From Clostridiales bacterium (lineage in GTDB: Bacteria; Bacillota; Sulfobacillia; UBA995; UBA9673), in NCBI GenBank assembly GCA_003541445.1, contig DPMO01000201.1:1-6970 (forward strand): 6,970 nt of DNA, written 5' to 3'. The position numbers and the translations under genes are program-made. A model generated the notes under the pieces. The model saw only the letters and a program-made list of their open reading frames with translations, was not told the origin of the DNA and ran no database searches. Positions 1 through 5,954 of the stretch are shown here, piece by piece. Every line of letters begins with the position of its first letter. Position 1 is the stretch's first letter.

Positions 1-1
1 T

Positions 2-118
2 GTCCTGGGCCTGGGGCTCTTCGGCGCCTGGCTGGCCATGGCCCTGGACTGGGTCGTCCGCTCGGTGTACCTGGTTGCGCGCTTCCGCCGGGGAGCATGG
101 AAGGAAGTAGAGGTGTAG
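2..118 (+). CDS. MATE-family multidrug/Na+ exporter, C-terminal fragment
   Basis: Only the last 38 codons are in the window; the gene begins upstream. The peptide starts as a hydrophobic helix with GLFGAWLAMALDW, continues with a second short hydrophobic stretch, and ends in the basic tail VARFRRGAWKEVEV before TAG. This is the typical end of MATE exporters: the last membrane helix contains a G-(I/L)-x-G-(A/V)-W-L-A-x-x-x-D-W pattern and is followed by a short cytoplasmic tail of the form RFRxGxWK. MATE proteins are 12-helix inner-membrane antiporters that export cationic drugs or metabolites using Na+ or H+ gradients. The substrate cannot be told from this piece. Family recognition is from memory of the conserved C-terminus and was not searched; another polytopic transporter is possible but less likely. 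Confidence 0.7.
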   Translation, partial: VLGLGLFGAWLAMALDWVVRSVYLVARFRRGAWKEVEV

Positions 119-144
119 GGCGCGAACCCCCTTGTGCACATCAT

Positions 145-152
145 TGTATACA
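145..152. promoter_or_regulatory. Palindrome TGTATACA, possible operator
   Basis: The gap after the MATE gene is almost entirely G and C except for a short AT-rich island at about 132-152. Inside it lies a perfect 8-bp palindrome, TGTATACA, within the context ATTGTATACAGA. Sites of the form TNGTNNNACNA or TTGTATACAA are known for GntR/FCD-family regulators, and this one is close. No convincing -35 box was found at the right distance, so a role as a -10 element is weak. This is a candidate site only; an 8-bp palindrome can occur by chance. Confidence 0.25.
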
Positions 153-196
153 GACGGGCCGGGGCCACCGTGGGGCCGTCCCGCGGTGAGCGGGGC

Positions 197-213
197 GCCT
201 CGGACGGCGAGGC
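197..213 (+). other. Stem-loop upstream of the quinate-dehydrogenase-like gene
   Basis: GCCTCG (197-202) pairs perfectly with CGAGGC (208-213) around a five-base loop, GACGG. It lies just before the ribosome binding site of the next gene and has no T-run after it, so it does not look like an intrinsic terminator. It could be a weak leader structure or chance pairing in GC-rich DNA. Confidence 0.3.
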
Positions 214-216
214 CCG

Positions 217-223
217 AAGGAGG
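217..223 (+). promoter_or_regulatory. Ribosome binding site AAGGAGG deciding the GTG start at 231
   Basis: AAGGAGG lies seven bases before GTG 231. The open frame runs further upstream to a TTG near 132, but that stretch encodes unlikely low-complexity sequence and has no ribosome binding site, so this site fixes the start. The sequence 219-230 (GGAGGTTCCTCC) is self-complementary, so the site could pair with the bases just before the start codon and dampen translation; the loop would be only two to four bases. Confidence 0.75.
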
Positions 224-230
224 TTCCTCC

Positions 231-1133
231 GTGAAGCGCGTCGTGAGCATAAGCCTCGGTTCTTCTTCCCGGGACAAGAAGGTGGAGGCGGAGTTCCTCG
301 GGGAGAAGTTCCTCATCGAACGGGTCGGGACGGACGGGGACATCGAGAAGGCCAAGGAGCTCCTGCGGGAGCTCGACGGCAAGGTGGCCTGCTTCGGCAT
401 GGGCGGCATCGACTTCTACGTCCGCGCGGGCAGGAAGAAGTGGATGCTCAAGGACGCCATGAGGATCGCCGCCGTCCCCAAGAAGACCCCCATCGTCGAC
501 GGCGGCGGGGTCAAGGACACCCTGGAGCGGAAGGTCATCCTGGACCTCGAGCCGGTGTACGGCATACCCGTCAAGGGAAGGAAGGTCCTGGTCTGCTCGG
601 GTGTCGCCAGGTACTCCCACGCCGAGGCCTTCCTGGAGGCCGGGGCTAGGATCCTCCTCGGGGACCTGATGTTCGTCCTGGAGGTGCCGGCCAAGATCTG
701 GACCCTCAGAGGCCTTCACATCCTGGCCTCCATCATCGCCCCCATAGCCGTCAACCTCCCCATCAGCGTCCTCTACCCGACGGGCGAGGCCCAGAAGGAG
801 CCCAAGCCCAAGTTCAGGGATGTCTACGAGTGGGCCGACATCATCGCCGGCGACTACCACTTCATCCACCGCTACATCCCCGAGCGCCTCGACGGCAAGG
901 TCATCCTCACCAACACCGTGACAGACGCCGACGTGGCCGAGCTCAAGGAACGCGGAGTGGCCTGGCTGGTCACGACGACCCCGGAGATGCAGGGCCGCTC
1001 CTTCGCCACCAACGTCATCGAGGCCCTGCTCGTGGCCATCTCGGGCAAGCGCCCGGAGGAGCTCACCGAGAAGGACTACTACGACCTCATCGAGAGGGCC
1101 GCACTGAAGCCCAGGGTCGAGAGGCTGAACTGA
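231..1133 (+). CDS. Quinate 5-dehydrogenase family protein (function uncertain)
   Basis: A 300-residue soluble protein starting at GTG 231. The N-terminus (VKRVVSISLGSSSRDKKVEA), the block GMGGIDFYV at about 56-64, the segment GRKVLVCSGVARYSHAEAF at about 116-134, the pair GDLMF (144-148) and WADIIAGDYHFI (201-212), and TTTPEMQGRSFATNV near 248-262 are hallmarks of a family common in anaerobic Bacillota that databases label quinate 5-dehydrogenase. The length and the C-terminal KPRVERLN also fit that family. However, I see no classic GxGxxG dinucleotide fold and no shikimate/quinate dehydrogenase (AroE) substrate motif, so the enzymatic label may be inherited rather than proven. No signal peptide is visible; the hydrophobic run at about 163-182 may be a buried helix. 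No other aromatic-pathway genes are nearby. Family membership is fairly sure; the reaction is not. Confidence 0.8.
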   Translation: MKRVVSISLGSSSRDKKVEAEFLGEKFLIERVGTDGDIEKAKELLRELDGKVACFGMGGIDFYVRAGRKKWMLKDAMRIAAVPKKTPIVDGGGVKDTLERKVILDLEPVYGIPVKGRKVLVCSGVARYSHAEAFLEAGARILLGDLMFVLEVPAKIWTLRGLHILASIIAPIAVNLPISVLYPTGEAQKEPKPKFRDVYEWADIIAGDYHFIHRYIPERLDGKVILTNTVTDADVAELKERGVAWLVTTTPEMQGRSFATNVIEALLVAISGKRPEELTEKDYYDLIERAALKPRVERLN

Positions 1134-1158
1134 CCGCCGGCTCCAAACACGCCGATGA

Positions 1159-1434
1159 CGCCTACTCCAACCGAGCGCCCAGCTCCCGGACGAGCAGGAC
1201 GAGCATGGCGCGGGTGCCGAGGCGGAGCGGTCAGGCGAGCCCGTGTTCCAGGCCCAGGTGGAGGTCCTGGAGCCGCTGGGGGCGGAGGTCCACCTCTACC
1301 TGAAGGCCGGCCCGCACCAGATCACCGCCCGGGTGGGGCCGGTCACCGCCGCCAGGCCCGGCGACCACATCCCCGTGGCCCTGAGGATGGACAAGGTCCA
1401 CACGTTCGACAAGGAGACGGGAGCGGCCATCTGA
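1159..1434 (+). pseudogene. Orphan TOBE-domain remnant of a MalK/UgpC-type ABC ATPase
   Basis: An open frame follows a stop at 1156-1158 and ends at TGA 1432-1434. From about 1237 it reads FQAQVEVLEPLGAEVHLYLK, then GDHIPVALRMDKVHTFD and KETGAAI at the end. This matches the last C-terminal TOBE segment of sugar-ABC ATPases, including the usual closing VHxFDxETGxAI. The Walker A, signature and Walker B regions and the GIRPE motif are all missing: the DNA immediately upstream is the intact quinate-dehydrogenase-like gene. There is no ribosome binding site before the possible GTG at 1243. I read it as the 3' remnant of a deleted or rearranged ATPase gene. A sugar ABC operon without an ATPase lies 3 kb downstream, but a link between the two is inference. 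A real 63-residue TOBE-only protein is the less likely alternative. Confidence 0.7.
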
Positions 1435-1540
1435 CTGATGCCGTCCGCCACTCCAGCCCGCCCGGGCCGGAAGACAGATGACATCCGGGCCGACCGACTG
1501 CGGTCTGGGTTGAGACGCGAGGAGCATTCGAGACCAGCGG

Positions 1541-1547
1541 AAGGAGG
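1541..1547 (+). promoter_or_regulatory. Ribosome binding site AAGGAGG for the FAD oxidoreductase
   Basis: AAGGAGG sits six bases before ATG 1554 and supports that start. The rest of the gap 1435-1540 is GC-rich. It holds a direct repeat CCGGGCCG (1462-1469 and 1485-1492) and a possible 6-bp stem GCCCGG/CCGGGC (1460-1465 with 1485-1490), but no convincing promoter boxes. Confidence 0.75.
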
Positions 1548-1553
1548 TTTCCG

Positions 1554-3053
1554 ATGGCTGGGAGGTCGGTGGCTATCATCGGGGCAGGTCTGGCCGGGCT
1601 GGCTGCCGGCTGTTACGGGCAGCTCAACGGGTACGACACGCGCATCTTCGAACAGCACACCCTTCCCGGCGGTGTGGTCACATCGTGGAAGCGAAAGGGC
1701 TATACGGTCAACTGCGCCCCTCACTTCATGTGGCGTGCCCAGGCGGGTGAACCCATGCACCGTCTTTATCTTGACGTGGGCATCCTGCCGCACAGCCGCA
1801 TGGTCGACCGGCTGACGTACGGTTTCATCGACGAGCCGACGGGGCGCCGGCTGATACTGCCACGGCGGTTGGAAGAAATGGCCCGCACCCTCGCCGCGAT
1901 TTCCCCGGCCGACGCCAAGCAGGTCGCCGACCTGATCGCGGGAGCCCGGGCCATGATGGAGGCGGACATCTGGGACCTCGGCCTGGACAAGCCGCCCGAA
2001 CTGAGCGGACCCATCGACTCGGTGAAGACCCTGCTTCGCACCTCGAGAGTGCTCAAGTACTTCGGGGGCAGGTACGCGCAGCCGGTCACCGCGTATGTCC
2101 GGGAGGTGCAGGACCCGTTCCTCCGCCGCTTCTTCGAGCGGCTCTTCTTGCCCAGTGTCCCCGTCTGGCTGCTCTGCATGGTCCTTGCGATGTACGCCGC
2201 CGGGCGCTCCGTCCTCCTCGAGGGCTCCTCGCTGGAGATGGCCCGGGCGATGGAGAGCCGCTACAGGGCCCTGGGGGGCGAAATCGTCTACGGCGCCACC
2301 GTCGAAGAGGTCCTTGTCAAGGACGGGCGAGCGGCCGGGGTAAGGCTCGCGGACGGCACGACCCACCGTGCAGACGCCGTCATCTCGGCCGCGGACGGTC
2401 ACAGCACCCTTTTCGAGATGCTGCGAGGGTGCTACCTGGATCCCCGGACCGAAAGGCGCTACCGTGATTGGCCGCTAACAAGCCCGACCGTTTCCTGCGC
2501 CTTCGGTGTGGCCTGCGAATTCCCCGGGGAACCGTGCATGAGCATCATCACCCTCGAGGATCCGCTGACCGTGGCCGGCCGGCCCGTCGACGTCGTCTGG
2601 ATGCGGCTCTTCAACTACAGTCCCCGCTTCGCTCCCCCGGGAAAGACGGTCGTCCAGGTGGACTGTGAGACGGACTGGGACTGGTGGGACAGAGTGCGCC
2701 GGACCGACCTTGAGCGCTACCGGCATGAGAAGAACCGTGTCGCCGAGGAACTGCTCGTCCGCTTGGAAAGGCACTACCCGGGTCTGGCGTGCAGGGTCGA
2801 GATGGTCGACGTGGCCACACCCTACACGGTCTGGCGTTACACCCGGAACCACCGCGGCGCCCACATGGGCTGGCTGCCCACCCCGCAGGCCCTGAACGCC
2901 AGATTCGCTCGCACGGTCCCCGGACTGGGTGGGTTCTACATGGCCGGGCAGTGGGTCATGCCCGGAGGCGGCGTGGTCCCCTCCCTCTACTCCGGACGGC
3001 ACGCGGTTCAACTCCTTTGTCACGAAGACGGCCGCACGTTCGTCACCGGGTGA
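1554..3053 (+). CDS. FAD-dependent oxidoreductase, phytoene desaturase (CrtI/COG1233) family
   Basis: A 499-residue protein of normal length for the family. The N-terminal FAD-binding Rossmann motif is VAIIGAGLAGLAAG, with GxGxxG at residues 10-15 and the ribose-binding acidic residue E33 in TRIFEQ. It is followed by the PGG(V/x) turn seen in amine oxidase/CrtI-type flavoproteins. The middle part contains a substrate cap and a second Rossmann strand region (AVISAADGHSTLFEML). The C-terminal FAD motif is GLGGFYMAGQW, then PGGGVVPSLYSGRHAV, near residues 457-484. The sequence RYTRNHRGAHMGWLPTPQAL resembles the conserved RYTGNWRGSxxGWLPTP block of bacterial COG1233 proteins. These enzymes oxidise or isomerise polyene or other hydrophobic substrates. 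No phytoene synthase or other carotenoid gene is adjacent, so carotenoid desaturation should not be assumed. No membrane helices are evident beyond a hydrophobic stretch at about 202-218 in the cap, which may aid membrane association. Confidence 0.88.
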   Translation: MAGRSVAIIGAGLAGLAAGCYGQLNGYDTRIFEQHTLPGGVVTSWKRKGYTVNCAPHFMWRAQAGEPMHRLYLDVGILPHSRMVDRLTYGFIDEPTGRRLILPRRLEEMARTLAAISPADAKQVADLIAGARAMMEADIWDLGLDKPPELSGPIDSVKTLLRTSRVLKYFGGRYAQPVTAYVREVQDPFLRRFFERLFLPSVPVWLLCMVLAMYAAGRSVLLEGSSLEMARAMESRYRALGGEIVYGATVEEVLVKDGRAAGVRLADGTTHRADAVISAADGHSTLFEMLRGCYLDPRTERRYRDWPLTSPTVSCAFGVACEFPGEPCMSIITLEDPLTVAGRPVDVVWMRLFNYSPRFAPPGKTVVQVDCETDWDWWDRVRRTDLERYRHEKNRVAEELLVRLERHYPGLACRVEMVDVATPYTVWRYTRNHRGAHMGWLPTPQALNARFARTVPGLGGFYMAGQWVMPGGGVVPSLYSGRHAVQLLCHEDGRTFVTG

Positions 3054-3062
3054 CGTCGCGTT

Positions 3063-3083
3063 GCCGAGTAGTCCCGTCTCGGC
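3063..3083 (+). terminator. Stem-loop just after the FAD oxidoreductase gene
   Basis: GCCGAG (3063-3068) pairs with CTCGGC (3078-3083) around a nine-base loop, beginning ten bases after the TGA. There is no T-run after it, so it is not a standard intrinsic terminator; it may mark the 3' end of the transcript or be chance. A second small hairpin, AGGAG/CTCCT, lies at 3134-3148. Confidence 0.25.
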
Positions 3084-3130
3084 GTCCGGGTTCGGATGAG
3101 AGAAATTCCTCTGAAAACTTCCTCACCCAA

Positions 3131-3226
3131 AGTAGGAGTTTGCCTCCTGACGGCGCATATGTTCCTTAGTAACTTCATTCAATGACAAAACGAATATCAT
3201 TTTCTTCAGCCAATGAACAAACCAAG
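3131..3226 (+). promoter_or_regulatory. AT-rich promoter/operator region of the ROK gene
   Basis: This is the most AT-rich stretch of the window. TATCAT at 3195-3200 differs from the -10 consensus by one base; the -35 is poor (TTCATT, 3174-3179, spacing 15). Around it are an 11-bp palindrome TCATTCAATGA (3175-3185), an inverted pair AATGA/TCATT (3181-3185 and 3197-3201), and an imperfect direct repeat of 15 bases (3180-3194 and 3211-3225, 12 matches) offset by 31 bp. Such symmetry next to a repressor gene suggests autoregulation. If transcription starts near 3207, the ATG at 3213 would have almost no leader, which favours the GTG at 3243. Confidence 0.45.
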
Positions 3227-3242
3227 GAATGACGGTGGGCCT

Positions 3243-4526
3243 GTGAGACTGCGAAGCGGCAGCAAGCAGCTTATCCGGGACCTCAACATCTCCACGGTGG
3301 TGGAGACGGTCCGCCAGCGGGGGCCCATTTCCCGGGTGGAGATCGCCGAGGTGGCCAAGCTGGGGCGCTCCACCGTCACCGGCATCGTCAACCTGTTGCT
3401 CAAGGAGGGTATCCTCGTCGAGGCCGGCAGCGCAGAGTCGCGCGGCGGGAGGAAGCCCGTGCTGCTCGCTCTCAACCCGCGGGCCCGCTGCGTGATAGGT
3501 GTCAAGCTCGCCCCGGCGTCCGTCACCGCGGCCCTTGCCGACCTCCACGCTCAGGTCCTCCAGAAGGTCCGGCGCCCCCTCTCCCGCGGGCAGGGACCGG
3601 AGGCCGTCTTCCGCACCCTGCTCGATGTCGTGCACGAGGTGCAGAGGATGGATGACGGTGTCAAGGGGCCTCCGGTGATAGGAGTCGGAGTCGTCCTTCC
3701 GGGCATCGTCAACACCACCACGGGAACGTCGGTCGCCTCTCATCTCCTTCACTGGGCCAACATCCCCGTGAGGGAGCTCCTCGAAAAGGAACTCCGCATC
3801 CCGGTCCTTGTCGACAATGACGCCAACGCGTTCGCCCTTGCGGAGAGAACCTACGGAGCCGGTCAGGGTGCGGACAACCTGCTCTGTGTCACCGTCGGCG
3901 TAGGCATCGGCGGCGGCATCATCACCAACGGCCGCGTCTATCGAGGCAGCATCACCGGTGCGGGCGAGATCGGCCACATCACCATCGATGAACGGGGCCC
4001 CCTCTGCTCGTGCGGGAACCGGGGCTGCCTGGAGGCCCTGGCGTCCGACGGCGCGATCGCGCAGGCGGCCCGCCGGGCCGTGGCCAAAGGCCGGAAGACC
4101 CTGATTCTAGAGGCCGCCGGCGGCGACCCGTCCGCCATAACCCGTGAGACGGTCGTTCTGGCCGCGCACGAGGGTGACCGCGTGGCCAGGAGGATCCTAC
4201 GTGAAGCAGGCCGCCACCTGGGTACCGGCCTTGCCAACGCCGTCAACCTCTTGAACCCGGAGCGCATCGTGATCGGCGGCGAAGCCGTCCAGCAGGCCGG
4301 GGACCTCCTTCTCAGCCCACTGCGCGAGGCGATGAAAGAGCGGTCATTCTCCGTCCTGGCCGACGAGGTCGCCGTGGTTCCCGCGGCACTAGGTGAAGAC
4401 GCCTGGCTCGTGGGCGCAGCCACCCTGGTTCTGGAAGAGGTCTTCACACCGCCGATCTACGGGGCGGACGAGGACCGGCCCCCGATCACGATTCCGAGCC
4501 TGCTGGGGCACACCGTTCAGGGCTAG
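3243..4526 (+). CDS. ROK-family transcriptional regulator (NagC/XylR type)
   Basis: Numbered from GTG 3243 the protein has 427 residues. An N-terminal winged helix-turn-helix at about 17-60 (RQRGPISRVEIAEVAKLGRS, then STVTGIVNLLLKEGIL) is followed by the ROK sugar-kinase-like domain. Key features are VLVDNDANAFALAE with D193 as the equivalent of the catalytic Asp, the glycine loop GVGIGGGI (219-226), GEIGH (241-245), and the ROK zinc site CSCGNRGCLE with C255, C257, C262 and H245 as ligands. Such proteins usually repress sugar uptake or catabolism genes until a sugar or sugar phosphate binds. The ABC transporter genes directly downstream are the obvious targets. An in-frame ATG at 3213 would add ten residues, but it has no ribosome binding site and AT-rich codons. 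GTG 3243 has a weak GGTGG before it and aligns with the usual ROK N-terminus (RxxSGSKQLIRDLN). A tail of about 25 residues extends past the usual end. A true ROK kinase is unlikely because of the DNA-binding domain. Confidence 0.92.
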   Translation: MRLRSGSKQLIRDLNISTVVETVRQRGPISRVEIAEVAKLGRSTVTGIVNLLLKEGILVEAGSAESRGGRKPVLLALNPRARCVIGVKLAPASVTAALADLHAQVLQKVRRPLSRGQGPEAVFRTLLDVVHEVQRMDDGVKGPPVIGVGVVLPGIVNTTTGTSVASHLLHWANIPVRELLEKELRIPVLVDNDANAFALAERTYGAGQGADNLLCVTVGVGIGGGIITNGRVYRGSITGAGEIGHITIDERGPLCSCGNRGCLEALASDGAIAQAARRAVAKGRKTLILEAAGGDPSAITRETVVLAAHEGDRVARRILREAGRHLGTGLANAVNLLNPERIVIGGEAVQQAGDLLLSPLREAMKERSFSVLADEVAVVPAALGEDAWLVGAATLVLEEVFTPPIYGADEDRPPITIPSLLGHTVQG

Positions 4527-4573
4527 CTGCGGCACCCGGTCGCCGGGCGAGGCTTGGAGGGAAAGGAGGCCTG

Positions 4574-4666
4574 GTGAACGGTCACTGGAGTCGCTGGACA
4601 CGCGCTCTGGAGCCGACGGACAGGAGACGCAAGACCGAGCGGAGTGAAGGCAGGCCGAAGAGCTGA
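4574..4666 (+). CDS. Possible 30-residue leader ORF before the sugar-binding protein gene
   Basis: GTG 4574 is preceded by a full ribosome binding site, AAAGGAGG (4562-4569), with a four-base spacer. It opens a 30-codon frame that ends at TGA 4664-4666, 22 bases before the ATG of the lipoprotein gene. The peptide begins VNGHWSRWTRALEPTD and is very basic (seven Arg, two Lys), with three adjacent Arg codons (AGG AGA CGC). I recognise no family. It could be a translated leader that couples or attenuates expression of the transporter, a decayed gene start, or chance. The ribosome binding site is the main support, although the spacer is short; the peptide composition is not typical of a folded protein. 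Confidence 0.28.
   Translation: MNGHWSRWTRALEPTDRRRKTERSEGRPKS
4585..4622 (+). repeat. Imperfect 16-bp direct repeat with 22-bp period
   Basis: CTGGAGTCGCTGGACA (4585-4600) and CTGGAGCCGACGGACA (4607-4622) match at 13 of 16 positions and start 22 bp apart, about two helical turns. The repeat lies in the gap between the ROK gene and the sugar-binding protein gene, inside the possible leader ORF. It may be a paired regulator site or a local duplication. Confidence 0.5.
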
Positions 4667-4685
4667 AGACTGAAGGGAGACGCAA
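4623..4685 (+). repeat. Duplicated GGAGACGCAA around the lipoprotein ribosome binding site
   Basis: GGAGACGCAA occurs at 4623-4632 and again at 4676-4685, where it forms part of the ribosome binding site (AAGGGAG, 4673-4679) of the lipoprotein gene. No start codon follows the first copy at a useful distance, so the first copy looks like an inactive duplicate, and the gap may have grown by local duplication. Confidence 0.4.
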
Positions 4686-4688
4686 AGC

Positions 4689-5942
4689 ATGAAACGGTGC
4701 AGGAAGCTGTTGGCGCTGGCGGTGGTCGTCGCTCTCGCCCTCACCCTCGCCGCCGCCGGCTGCGCCAAGGAGCCGGTCGCTGAGGAAGTGACCCTCACGT
4801 TCTGGCACACCTACAACACGGACAGCAACGAGAACAAGGTGCTCATGGAGACCCTGATCCCGGCCTTCGAGGCGAAGTACCCGCACATCAAGATAGACGC
4901 GGTGGTCCAACCCTACGACGGCCTGCACGACTCGCTCATCGCCGCCGTGGCCGGGGGCATGGCTCCGGACCTGATGCGGATGGATATCATCTGGGTGCCG
5001 GAGTTCGCCGAACTCGGAGCCCTGGAGCCGCTGGACGATTACCCCGGTTTCGATGAGCTGGCGGAAAGTGTCTTCCCCGGTCCCCTGTCCACCAACCTCT
5101 ACAAGGGGAAGCACTACGGCATGCCCCTGAACACCAACACCCAGGTCATCGTCTACAACCCCGAATTCCTGCAGGCCGCCGGGCTGAGTGAACCGCCGGC
5201 GACCATCGAGGAGTTCAAGGCCTACGCGGCCGAGTTCACCGGCCAGGACGGTAAGTACGCCTTCGCCCCCGGTGGACCGTATCCGTGGGCGATGCTGCCG
5301 TGGTTCTGGAGCCTGGGCGGCAGGATCACCAATGACGACTACACCCAGGCTTCGGGCTACCTGGACAGCGACGCTTCCGTGGCGGCGCTTGAGACCATGG
5401 CGCAGTTCACCAAGGACGGCTGCTGGGCTCCGACCCTCCTGGGCGGGCAGCCCGGCACGTGGGACGGCTTCAAGGCCGGCAACTACGGCGCCGTCCTCGA
5501 AGGCCCGTGGTTCTTCGCCATCCTGCAGAGCGAACTCGGGGACAAGATGCAGGGAGCTCCCGTTCCCGCCGGACCGGGCGGCAGCCTGTCGGTCGTGGGC
5601 GGCGAGAACATCGTAATCTTCGAGAGCTGCCGGCACAAGGACGCCGCGTGGAAGTTCATCCAGTTCATGCTCTCGGACGAGGCCCAGATCGCCATGGCCG
5701 AGACCGGACAGATGCCGGTGACCTTCTCGGCTTCCGAGTCTGACGTCATGAAGGAGGTCGGCTACTACGGTCCGTACATCGAGCAGCTCAAGACGGCCCT
5801 TCCGCGGACCCCGGTACCGGCCTGGAACAAGATCGACAAGATCCTGAACGACGCCTTCGAGTCCGTGTTCAGGGGTGTGGCGTCGGCCAGGGAAGCGCTG
5901 ACACAGGCCGCCGAGGAGATCGACCTTCTGCTCGGCGAGTGA
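4689..5942 (+). CDS. Sugar ABC transporter substrate-binding lipoprotein
   Basis: A 417-residue extracellular solute-binding protein of family 1 (MalE/UgpB type, COG1653/COG2182). It has a lipoprotein signal peptide: basic KRCRK, a hydrophobic core at about 7-23, and the lipobox AAAGC with C25 as the lipidated cysteine. The mature part begins with the typical strand VTLTFWHTYN (34-43), followed by FEAKYPHIKIDAV, then GMAPDLMRMDIIWVPEFAELGAL, YGMPLNTNTQVIVYN at about 143-157, and GNYGAVLEGPWF later. All are standard for this family. The protein is expected to be tethered outside the cytoplasmic membrane and to deliver a mono- or oligosaccharide to the permease encoded next. Aromatic residues (W39, the WAMLPWFW segment) fit carbohydrate binding, but the sugar cannot be named. 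ATG 4689 is set by AAGGGAG (4673-4679). Expression is probably controlled by the upstream ROK protein. Confidence 0.92.
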   Translation: MKRCRKLLALAVVVALALTLAAAGCAKEPVAEEVTLTFWHTYNTDSNENKVLMETLIPAFEAKYPHIKIDAVVQPYDGLHDSLIAAVAGGMAPDLMRMDIIWVPEFAELGALEPLDDYPGFDELAESVFPGPLSTNLYKGKHYGMPLNTNTQVIVYNPEFLQAAGLSEPPATIEEFKAYAAEFTGQDGKYAFAPGGPYPWAMLPWFWSLGGRITNDDYTQASGYLDSDASVAALETMAQFTKDGCWAPTLLGGQPGTWDGFKAGNYGAVLEGPWFFAILQSELGDKMQGAPVPAGPGGSLSVVGGENIVIFESCRHKDAAWKFIQFMLSDEAQIAMAETGQMPVTFSASESDVMKEVGYYGPYIEQLKTALPRTPVPAWNKIDKILNDAFESVFRGVASAREALTQAAEEIDLLLGE

Positions 5943-5954
5943 CCCGGCCTGGCA

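Noticed and set aside
132..230. N-terminal extension of the quinate-dehydrogenase-like gene from TTG 132
   Set aside because: There is no ribosome binding site at 132, the extension is low-complexity, and a perfect AAGGAGG precedes GTG 231, which matches the family's usual N-terminus.
1155..1481. 108-codon frame starting at ATG 1155
   Set aside because: Its translation is Gly/Pro/Arg-rich shadow sequence; the TOBE homology lies in a different frame over the same DNA.
1296..2402. 368-codon open frame on the minus strand
   Set aside because: It lies opposite the FAD oxidoreductase, which has intact FAD motifs and a ribosome binding site. The minus-strand translation has no domain.
3183..3199. 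Catabolite-control (cre) site in the ROK promoter region
   Set aside because: The spacing between TG, CG and CA does not fit the cre consensus on either side.
4512..4582. 8-bp inverted repeat ACCGTTCA (4512-4519) / TGAACGGT (4575-4582)
   Set aside because: The arms are 55 bases apart and short, with no further pairing beyond them; likely chance. The small hairpin CCCGG-TCG-CCGGG inside (4535-4547) has no T-run and was not called a terminator.
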